From positions 15,376,001 through 15,440,000 of the forward strand of contig NC_062971.1 in NCBI RefSeq assembly GCF_023078275.1: a stretch of 64,000 nucleotides of DNA. Direction: 5' to 3'. The stretch comes from Leguminivora glycinivorella. Taxonomy: Eukaryota > Arthropoda > Insecta > Lepidoptera > Tortricidae. Below the pieces are notes generated by a model. That model was not told the DNA's origin and ran no database searches. It saw only the letters and a program-made list of their open reading frames with translations. This document shows, one piece after another, positions 22,047-34,000 of this stretch (positions are counted from its first letter, which is position 1; every line of letters begins with the position of its first letter). The position numbers and the translations under genes are program-made.

Positions 22047-25000
22047 GTAAGTAGTTACTGACAGATATATGTAGGTACATATCTAAACCAAACAAAATAA
22101 TATATACTTAAATTAAATCCTGTATTTCCATAAAAGTACGCAGAGCACATGAAACTGCAGGTAAGGGGTTAAAAAAAATTCAGATATTGCATCACAATTG
22201 ATCCCACAGTAAATATCCCGCAGTACAATCGACTTTACGACACCTACAGAAGGGAAAAAGGGTATATAGTAAAATTCTTAAGACGCTACGATACCCCTCA
22301 TTTCTCCATACAAACGCTCTCGCCTGTTTCCTCTCTGGTTTTTGAAGCTAGATCAATGGTTTTTTCAACACAGACTTTTATTATCAATATCTGTGTCGGA
22401 CCGTTTTGCTTTTTTTGATATTTTTGTTTTAAAAGGAATTAGAGCCTCTCAAAGTTGGCCAAAACGGCTTAATTGAATTTGCCAGAAAGAAAGGCGTGGT
22501 ATTCAAAACTGAGATCAATTATCCAAAAAACGAAACGGTCCGACACAGATAATTTCCTTGTCATTCTGATTTCCAAATTTCGTAACGATTGGTTAAGTTT
22601 TGGAGGAGGAAACAGTCGAGAGCGGAACCTCGATTTTTGCAGTTTTTACGCGGGATTTCGCGCCTGAGCTGCAGTTGTCCCTATCGCACCAAATTTAGGG
22701 GCGGGGCTAAGTTTTTATATACGTACACTAAAATAAAGTGATGGGAAATACTCGACATCTAATGTCGATAATCTAGTGATGTGAAAAGTTATCGATATAC
22801 TACGTCGAAATATCGACATACCGTGTTTGACGAACTTTTTAGTTAGAAATACGTACTATTATATGTTCATATTTAAAATTGGTGGTCCAAAAAAGACCAG
22901 TCTGCTCCGAGACCACGGGGACAATGCCGTCCTTGAAACGTCGGAGGTTAGTGTTTAAAACATAGTAAATACGCGATTAAGTCCCGTTTGCAATTTTAAA
23001 TATGTGTAAAAATCGTGAAAGTTTGAATCTGTATTATATATTCTGTGGAAATACTAAGTCCATATTTTTATAAGTATAGGTACGTAACAATTGCATACAG
23101 GTATAGGTTTATTTTATACATGCATAACTTTTCTCGTCATTGGTTTACTAGTAACAATTATAAAGTTATGCTGTATTTTACGATAGATTCCACGAATATT
23201 AGGCAACTATTTGGTATTCGGTCTTTTCAGCCATTTTGCCGAAAATTTGGTATTCGGTCATCATTGTTTATTTATTACTATTCTGCCGAACACCAATTAG
23301 GTAAGTAGTTATATTAGTCATATTATATGTACTTATTTACACACAATAAAAACAGACATAATATTAATTATAACAGACATAATATTGGGTTAAATTGTGG
23401 CGTAGGCGAGAGGCTGGCAACCTGTCACTGCAATGTCACAGTTTCGTTTTCTTTCAACCCCTTATTTGCCAAGAGTGGCACTGAAGCTTTAGTAGTTTCA
23501 TGTGTTCTGCCTACCCCTTTATGGGATACAGGCGTGATTGTATGTATGTATGTATGTATGTATAATATTAATAATTTAAGTCATGTTTTAAAATATTTAA
23601 AAAAACGATGGGCCTTATTTAGTAATACATAGTTTGTTCAGGTTGGTACCAGTACCTGCCCTTAATAAGGCCCAGTGCTTATATTTCTTCTAAGTTTTAT
23701 CAATCATGCCGTTTTGTATATTTTTTTCGCAGACATAGAATCAAAAAATGCCCTAAATAGTTACTTCTCTAAATAAGGCCCATCGCTCGCTTCTTAAGTT
23801 TTATAACTTTGTGTAAACATTGTGTTCATGAATTCAATCATCAATTTTTGTGATAAGTATTTATACTACGGTCTGTCGTCTAAAACACATTTATTCAGGA
23901 CTAGCTTTTACCCGCGGCTTCGCCCGCGTAATAAAAGTATTCTTATTGAAACGTTTACAAAAAATAAGATTTTCATTTGGATCCGTAGGTTTCTTTGTAG
24001 GTACATCTGTCCGCGATTATTTCGATTAAGGTAAAGCGGGGCAATTCTCGACTGGGGGGCCATTGTAACTGATCTATTTGCTGTACGGTCAGCCATGAAA
24101 GTGGTTTCCCACTTTTCGACTCTATTGATCAAAAAGTGTTAAACCACTTTTTTGGCTGACTGTACCTTACACATATTACTATTGTTTTAAAAGAAATTCT
24201 TGCAATGATTGTAGAATTGTTACACAGCGACCACAGCGTAGGTAGTAGGTACGAATATGTATGTATTTTACCTATATAAATATTTATACTGGGGAAACTT
24301 TACAACCCACATAGCCAGTATCTCGACGCTATGGTCGGTAGGGTAAAAAGTACTTCCTTGCATTATCGCTTACAATTTTTTCCATTTTGCTTATACTTAT
24401 TGCAAACGTAAACTTATAGAAGGCAAGCAAACAACGATCTTCTTACAGCACATTGAATGTAATAGTTATTACGGATGCAGGATACTCGCCGATGCATACT
24501 TACTAATCCCTTCCCACTGAGCCACCTGCATTTTACACTGCCTAGATATCGATTGCCGACCGATTATTCCGACCCCAATCCCTATTCTTATCCCCGTCCC
24601 TATCTCTATCCTTGTCCCCGTCCCCGTCCCGTCCCTGCCCCTGTCCCTCCCCTATCCCTATCCCCGTCCCCTATCCCTATCCCTATCCCTATCCCTATCC
24701 CTATCCCTATCCCTATCCCTATCCCTATCCCTATCCCTACCCCTACCCCTTCCCTACCCCTACCCCTACCCCTTCCCTACCCTACCCCTACCCCTACCCC
24801 CCCTACCCCCTACCCCTACCCCTATCCCTTCCCTATCCCTAACCCTAACCCTATCCCGTTCCTGTCCCTGACCCTGTCCCTGTACCTGTCCCTGTCCCTG
24901 TCCCTGTCCTTGCCCCTGTCAAATTATCATGCTAGGAGGTGAACTTTGAAAAATCCTTTCTTAGTGCTCCTCTAAGGAACTTCCGTGTCAATTTGAAATC

Positions 25001-28000
25001 TCTTGAACCAGAAGTAAAGATAAAAACTAAACCTATACTTATGGCTATTTTGGATATTTTAACCCCATTGCACAACAACAGGGGAGAAAATTTCTTTTCC
25101 ACCTCATTCGATTTTAAATATTTATCGTGATCAGCGACCCGATAAACCATAAAAACGATACCCATATTGTGTTTTTGACTTTACCCCCTTTGCACCCCTT
25201 TAGGGGTCAAATTTTCAAAAAACCTGAAACATGTCTTTAGGAATCCTCCTGTGAAGTTTCTAATAAAATAGTCAAACTAAACTTGTTTCCCGATACAAAC
25301 TTTGAACCCCCATTTCACCCTTTTAAGAGGAGAATTTTGAAAAATCCTTTCTTAGTGCTCCTCTACGCCATATAAGGAACCTATGTGCCAAATTTGAAAT
25401 CTCTAGGACCAGCGGTTTCGGCTGTGTGTTGATAATTGATATGTCAGTTAGTCAGTCAGTCAGTTTCTTCTTTTATATATTTTTTGATATTTAAACCCCA
25501 TTGCACTACAACAGGGGAGATGGTATTTCACTTCCGCCTCGTTAGATTTTAAAAGCGTTGTATTTATCGTGATCAGCGACCCGATTAATCATAAAAACGA
25601 TACCCATATTGTTTTTTTTTGACTTTATCACCCCCTTTTCACCCTTTTAGGGATTAAACTTTCAATAATCCTGAAACATGTCTTTGGGAATCTTCCTGTG
25701 AAGTTTCGAATAAAATAATCAAACTAATCTTGTTTCCACATACAAAATTTGAACCCCCATTTCACCCCCTTAGGAGAGGAATTTTGAAAAATCCTTTCTT
25801 AATGCTCCTCTACACTATATGAGGAACATATGTGCCAAATTTGAAATCTCTAGGACCAGCAGTTTCGGCTGTGCGTTGATATGTCAGTCAGTCAGTCAGT
25901 CAGTTTCTTCTTTTACATATTTTTTTGATATTTAAACCCCATTGCACCACAACAGGGGAGAAGGTATTTCACTTCCGCCTCTTGTACTTGTACTATGGGT
26001 GCTAGGCGACGATATAGCGCAGGACACCATCGCGAGCGCAGACTTCTGGCCGAAAGGTGTGGTTTTTCGGCGATTCCGGGGCAACTTGCCGAAGCCTACA
26101 CCGGGGCAAACGATGCAACGGAGCCACGCTGTTACGTCATCGCCCAAATAAATTGTTTGGTTTTAAACTTTATTGTTTGTTTTTTTTTTTCATGTTCTTA
26201 CTTACTGTTTTTTTTTTCTTTTTTGTTATCTAAGTTTCGTGACGCATTGGTTTTACTGTAATGTCATGTAAACATGTTTTTACTAATAAATAAATAAATA
26301 ATAAATACTTAAATAGATACATACAATCACGCCTGTATCCCATAAAGGGGTAGGCAGAACACATGAAACTACTAAAGCTTCAGTGCCACTCTTGGCAAAT
26401 AAGGGGTTGAAAGAAAACGAAACTGTGACATTGCAGTGACAGGTTGCCAGCCTCTCGCCTACGCCACAATTTAACCCATATCCCATAGATAAATACAAAA
26501 CCATACTTAAATAGATAAATACATACTTATATACATAGAAAACATCCATGACTCAGGAACAAATATCTGTGCTCATTACACAAATAAATATCCTTACCGG
26601 AATTCGACGAACGACGAACGACGACGGGAATCGAAGACAACATTAAAATTAGGTAGTTAATTAAAGTACTTTGAAGTAACCTGCTGTCCTACGGGATAAT
26701 AGTACATTACGATACAAGTGCGTAAAAAGGAAGTTCGAAACGAGTGGCGATAAATTAAAACACGACCGAAGGGAGTGTTTTAAATCGACACGAGTTACGA
26801 ATTTCCTTTTCGCACGTGTATCGTACGACGTTTTTCAGTACAGATGAGTACAGTACATATAATGAACCACTTCTCGCACTAGTGCGTAAAAAAACACCAT
26901 CTGTACTGAAAATATTATAATATATATAGGTATCCATATATTTTTATTCTTTTCCTTCTGGCGACCGTCCTTTGTCACCCATGTTTCACAACTAAAGAGT
27001 AAGACGAAATTGACGAGTGAAGATTCTCTGACTGAAACAATTACTTTTCATATTATTAATGTTTACCATTACACACAGAGCACAATCTCATCGGTAAATA
27101 TTGACAATTTTACTTTATTTCGACGTGCGTTTATCATAGCGCTCTTGAATAATACGATTTTGTAAAGAAAATATCTCCTAGATACATACTATCAATTGTG
27201 TCGCTTAGTTTCAAACTTGGGTACTTAAATCCATTCTGCTTTAAGATTGAATATATTAAAAATATATATTAACCTTGTAGCAGAATGGATTTATCCAGGT
27301 TTGAAGTTAAGCGACACAATTACGCTTAATTCGGTATGTAAGAAATACCTTATTTTTTGTTAAGTTACTGATGGGCCTTATTTCATACATGCAGCAATTT
27401 GGGAAAAGTGCACCTACTTAATGCACAATTGCACATGGACCCAATTTTTGACCCATTTACACTTATCTAATTATAAAATGTACATAACATTTCGAGACTT
27501 TTAACCGGGCCTTATTTGTATGTAGATTACAGATGCCCTTAGTTGGTAGATGAAATGAGTGTTATATACGTTTTAATTCTATGGTAACAGAAATGCTGAT
27601 ATGTAAGTATAAATAAGTTTTAAATAATAAAAATATCAAAAGTATCTATACGTTTAAGTACCGATACCTAGGTTTAAATTTAGCTGGCAAATTAGTTAAG
27701 CATTTTTATGGTTGGTCTTGTTCTGTGCTAAGCCTTGTATTTCTAATGCTAGGTAGGTAATATGTATACACAACCCTAGAAAATTAGAAATATAAGATGC
27801 ATATGTAGCTTTCCATCTGAAAAAGGTCCTTATGCTTCATATGCAATAAGATTTTGTTTGGCAGATTTTTTGTTAGAATTCTGCTAAAAAGTTCTAATTA
27901 CCTTGGAACATAATCCGGTGTCTGGTAATATAATAGGTACCAAATTGTTACCTAGTTAAATTTTCCTACGCTGTCACTTCTGTCAAACATGTGCAAAAAA

Positions 28001-31000
28001 AGAATAAGATTCACATACATTTTTGGTAGGTAGATACTGTCAACCAATTATGTAGAATCCTAGGCCACTCTAGAACCCTGTCGTATTGACACCGTCATTT
28101 ATTTGCTACAGAAGTCAGTTTTACTTTTACTGTGAAAGGGTCTAGATTGGCCAATGACCTAGGATTCAGATTAATTGGTTGATTGTACGTACCTACTCCT
28201 ATAATATGGCTTCTCTTTGAAATCGAAAAGGTTTTAGCTTTTTACATACCGAATAACTTTATTTCGCTAACAATGTGACTCTTAAAAGAAATCATCTTTT
28301 AAGATAATCACATTATGTATAAGATAAGGAATTGTATCTACCATTCCTTAAAACATTACAAATTTGCATTTTAGTCAAATCAGTACACTTAATATCTTCA
28401 CGGAGTCCAAAACATTATGCGTAAACACTTGTGCCGGCGCGCGGCGGTGGACGCGGGTGTGTGCGTGCGCCACGCGCACGCACACAGGGCCTCTCTGTGG
28501 GTGCCGCCCCCGTCAGCGCGACGGCGATAAATACCTAAAAATCACAAATTTGAATTCGTGCTTCGGTATCGTATCCTCTAGAGGATTTGAATTCGTGCTT
28601 CGGTATCGTATCCTCTAGAGGATACGATACCGAAGCACGAATTCAAATTTGAGATTTTTAGGTCTTTATCGCCGTCGCGCTGACGGGGGCGGCACCCACA
28701 GAGAGGCCCTGTGTGCGTGCGCGTGGCGCACGCACACACCCGCGTCCACCGCCGCGCGCCGGCACAAGTGTTTACGCATAATGTTTTGGACTCCGTGAAG
28801 ATATTAAGTGTACTGATTTGACTAAAATGCAAATTTGTAATGTTTTAAGGAATGGTAGATACAATTCCTTATCTTATACATAATGTGATTATCTTAAAAG
28901 ATGATTTCTTTTAAGAGTCACATTGTTAGCGAAATAAAGTTATTCGGTATGTAAAAAGCTAAAACCTTTTCGATTTCAAAGAGAAGCCATATTATAGGAG
29001 TAGGTACGTACAATCAACCAATTAATCTGAATCCTAGGTCATTGGCCAATCTAGACCCTTTCACAGTAAAAGTAAAACTGACTTCTGTAGCAAATAAATG
29101 ACGGTGTCAATACGACAGGGTTCTAGAGTGGCCTAGGATTCTACATAATTGGTTGACAGTATCTACCTACCAAAAATGTATGTGAATCTTATTCTTTTTT
29201 TTGCACATGTTTGACAGAAGTGACAGCGTAGGAAAATTTAACTAGGTAACAATTTGGTACCTATTATATTACCAGACACCGGATTATGTTCCAAGGTAAT
29301 TAGAACTTTTTAGCAGAATTCTAACAAAAAATCTGCCAAACAAAATCTTATTGCATATGAAGCATAAGGACCTTTTTCAGATGGAAAGCTACATATGCAT
29401 CTTATATTTCTAATTTTCTAGGGTTGTGTATACATATTACCTACCTAGCATTAGAAATACAAGGCTTAGCACAGAACAAGACCAACCATAAAAATGCTTA
29501 ACTAATTTGCCAGCTAAATTTAAACCTAGGTATCGGTACTTAAACGTATAGATACTTTTGATATTTTTATTATTTAAAACTTATTTATACTTACATATCA
29601 GCATTTCTGTTACCATAGAATTAAAACGTATATAACACTCATTTCATCTACCAACTAAGGGCATCTGTAATCTACATACAAATAAGGCCCGGTTAAAAGT
29701 CTCGAAATGTTATGTACATTTTATAATTAGATAAGTGTAAATGGGTCAAAAATTGGGTCCATGTGCAATTGTGCATTAAGTAGGTGCACTTTTCCCAAAT
29801 TGCTGCATGTATGAAATAAGGCCCATCAGTAACTTAACAAAAAATAAGGTATTTCTTACATACCGAATTAAGCGTAATTGTGTCGCTTAACTTCAAACCT
29901 GGATAAATCCATTCTGCTACAAGGTTAATATATATTTTTAATATATTCAATCTTAAAGCAGAATGGATTTAAGTACCCAAGTTTGAAACTAAGCGACACA
30001 ATTGATAGTATGTATCTAGGAGATATTTTCTTTACAAAATCGTATTATTCAAGAGCGCTATGATAAACGCACGTCGAAATAAAGTAAAATTGTCAATATT
30101 TACCGATGAGATTGTGCTCTGTGTGTAATGGTAAACATTAATAATATGAAAAGTAATTGTTTCAGTCAGAGAATCTTCACTCGTCAATTTCGTCTTACTC
30201 TTTAGTTGTGAAACATGGGTGACAAAGGACGGTCGCCAGAAGGAAAAGAATAAAAATATATGGATACCTATATATATTATAATATTTTCAGTACAGATGG
30301 TGTTTTTTTACGCACTAGTGCGAGAAGTGGTTCATTATATGTACTGTACTCATCTGTACTGAAAAACGTCGTACGATACACGTGCGAAAAGGAAATTCGT
30401 AACTCGTGTCGATTTAAAACACTCCCTTCGGTCGTGTTTTAATTTATCGCCACTCGTTTCGAACTTCCTTTTTTACGCACTTGTATCGTAATGTACTATT
30501 ATCCCGTAGGACAGCAGGTTACTTCAAAGTACTTTAATTAACTACCTAATTTTAATGTTGTCTTCGATTCCCGTCGTCGTTCGTCGTTCGTCGAATTCCG
30601 GTAAGGATATTTATTTGTGTAATGAGCACAGATATTTGTTCCTGAGTCATGGATGTTTTCTATGTATATAAGTATGTATTTATCTATTTAAGTATGGTTT
30701 TGTATTTATCTATGGGATATGGGTTAAATTGTGGCGTAGGCGAGAGGCTGGCAACCTGTCACTGCAATGTCACAGTTTCGTTTTCTTTCAACCCCTTATT
30801 TGCCAAGAGTGGCACTGAAGCTTTAGTAGTTTCATGTGTTCTGCCTACCCCTTTATGGGATACAGGCGTGATTGTATGTATCTATTTAAGTATTTATTAT
30901 TTATTTATTTATTAGTAAAAACATGTTTACATGACATTACAGTAAAACCAATGCGTCACGAAACTTAGATAACAAAAAAGAAAAAAAAACAGTAAGTAAG

Positions 31001-34000
31001 AACATGAAAAAAAAAAAACAAACAATAAAGTTTAAAACCAAACAATTTATTTGGGCGATGACGTAACAGCGTGGCTCCGTTGCATCGTTTGCCCCGGTGT
31101 AGGCTTCGGCAAGTTGCCCCGGAATCGCCGAAAAACCACACCTTTCGGCCAGAAGTCTGCGCTCGCGATGGTGTCCTGCGCTATATCGTCGCCTAGCACC
31201 CATAGTACAAGTACAAGAGGCGGAAGTGAAATACCTTCTCCCCTGTTGTGGTGCAATGGGGTTTAAATATCAAAAAAATATGTAAAAGAAGAAACTGACT
31301 GACTGACTGACTGACATATCAACGCACAGCCGAAACTGCTGGTCCTAGAGATTTCAAATTTGGCACATATGTTCCTCATATAGTGTAGAGGAGCATTAAG
31401 AAAGGATTTTTCAAAATTCCTCTCCTAAGGGGGTGAAATGGGGGTTCAAATTTTGTATGTGGAAACAAGATTAGTTTGATTATTTTATTCGAAACTTCAC
31501 AGGAAGATTCCCAAAGACATGTTAAATACATGTTTCAGGATTATTGAAAGTTTAATCCCTAAAAGGGTGAAAAGGGGGTGATAAAGTCAAAAAAAACAAT
31601 ATGGGTATCGTTTTTATGATTAATCGGGTCGCTGATCACGATAAATACAACGCTTTTAAAATCTAACGAGGCGGAAGTGAAATACCATCTCCCCTGTTGT
31701 AGTGCAATGGGGTTTAAATATCAAAAAATATATAAAAGAAGAAACTGACTGACTGACTAACTGACATATCAACACACAGCCGAAACCGCTGGTCCTAGAG
31801 ATTTCAAATTTGGCACATAGGTTCCTTATATGGCGTAGAGGAGCACTAAGAAAGGATTTTTCAAAATTCTCCTCTTAAAAGGGTGAAATGGGGGTTCAAA
31901 GTTTGTATCGGGAAACAAGTTTAGTTTGACTATTTTATTAGAAACTTCACAGGAGGATTCCTAAAGACATGTTTCAGGTTTTTTGAAAATTTGACCCCTA
32001 AAGGGGTGCAAAGGGGGTAAAGTCAAAAACACAATATGGGTATCGTTTTTATGGTTTATCGGGTCGCTGATCACGATAAATATTTAAAATCGAATGAGGT
32101 GGAAAAGAAATTTTCTCCCCTGTTGTTGTGCAATGGGGTTAAAATATCCAAAATAGCCATAAGTATAGGTTTAGTTTTTATCTTTACTTCTGGTTCAAGA
32201 GATTTCAAATTGACACGGAAGTTCCTTAGAGGAGCACTAAGAAAGGATTTTTCAAAGTTCACCTCCTAGCATGATAATTTGACAGGGGCAAGGACAGGGA
32301 CAGGGACAGGGACAGGTACAGGGACAGGGTCAGGGACAGGAACGGGATAGGGTTAGGGTTAGGGATAGTGAAGGGATAGGGGTAGGGGTAGGGGGAAGGG
32401 GGTAGGGGTAGGGAAGGGGTAGGGGTAGGGAAGGGGTAGGGATAGGGGTAGGGATAGGGATAGGGATAGGGATAGGGATAGGGATAGGGATGCGGATGCG
32501 GATAGGGATAGGGATAGGGATAGGGATAGGGATAGGGATAGGGGACGGGGATAGGGATAGGGGAGGGACAGGGGCAGGGACGGGACGGGGACGGGGACAA
32601 GGATAGAGATAGGGACGGGGATAAGAATAGGGATTGGGGTCGGAATAATCGGTCGGCAATCGATATCTAGGCAGTGTAAAATGCAGGTGGCTCAGTGGGA
32701 AGGGATTAGTAAGTATGCATCGGCGAGTATCCTGCATCCGTAATAACTATTACATTCAATGTGCTGTAAGAAGATCGTTGTTTGCTTGCCTTCTATAAGT
32801 TTACGTTTGCAATAAGTATAAGCAAAATGGAAAAAATTGTAAGCGATAATGCAAGGAAGTACTTTTTACCCTACCGACCATAGCGTCGAGATACTGGCTA
32901 TGTGGGTTGTATGAAGTTTCCCCAGTATAAATATTTATATAGGTAAAATACATACATATTCGTACCTACTACCTACGCTGTGGTCGCTGTGTAACAATTC
33001 TACAATCATTGCAAGAATTTCTTTTAAAACAATAGTAATATGTGTAAGGTACAGTCAGCCAAAAAAGTGGTTTAACACTTTTTGATCAATAGAGTCGAAA
33101 AGTGGGAAACCACTTTCATGGCTGACCGTACAGCAAATAGATCAGTTACAATGGCCCCCCAGTCGAGAATTGCCCCGCTTTACCTTAATCGAAATAATCG
33201 CGGACAGATGTACCTACAAAGAAACCTACGGATCCAAATGAAAATCTTATTTTTTGTAAACGTTTCAATAAGAATACTTTTATTACGCGGGCGAAGCCGC
33301 GGGTAAAAGCTAGTCCTGAATAAATGTGTTTTAGACGACAGACCGTAGTATAAATACTTATCACAAAAATTGATGATTGAATTCATGAACACAATGTTTA
33401 CACAAAGTTATAAAACTTAAGAAGCGAGCGATGGGCCTTATTTAGAGAAGTAACTATTTAGGGCATTTTTTGATTCTATGTCTGCGAAAAAAATATACAA
33501 AACGGCATGATTGATAAAACTTAGAAGAAATATAAGCACTGGGCCTTATTAAGGGCAGGTACTGGTACCAACCTGAACAAACTATGTATTACTAAATAAG
33601 GCCCATCGTTTTTTTAAATATTTTAAAACATGACTTAAATTATTAATATTATACATACATACATACATACATACAATCACGCCTGTATCCCATAAAGGGG
33701 TAGGCAGAACACATGAAACTACTAAAGCTTCAGTGCCACTCTTGGCAAATAAGGGGTTGAAAGAAAACGAAACTGTGACATTGCAGTGACAGGTTGCCAG
33801 CCTCTCGCCTACGCCACAATTTAACCCAATATTATGTCTGTTATAATTAATATTATGTCTGTTTTTATTGTGTGTAAATAAGTACATATAATATGACTAA
33901 TATAACTACTTACCTAATTGGTGTTCGGCAGAATAGTAATAAATAAACAATGATGACCGAATACCAAATTTTCGGCAAAATGGCTGAAAAGACCGAATAC

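Noticed and set aside
24840..24856. Telomere-like CCCTAA repeats
   Set aside because: Only two units within a variable hexamer array; insect telomeres are typically TTAGG, so this is not a telomere.
24475..24942. Long proline-tyrosine open frames
   Set aside because: They are translations of CCCTAT/CCCTAC hexamers, mirrored in the other arm; no start context or splice support.
28364..28832. Matching cysteine- and arginine-rich frames on both strands at the palindrome centre
   Set aside because: Identical frames on both strands come from the palindrome and the GC-rich block; no gene features.
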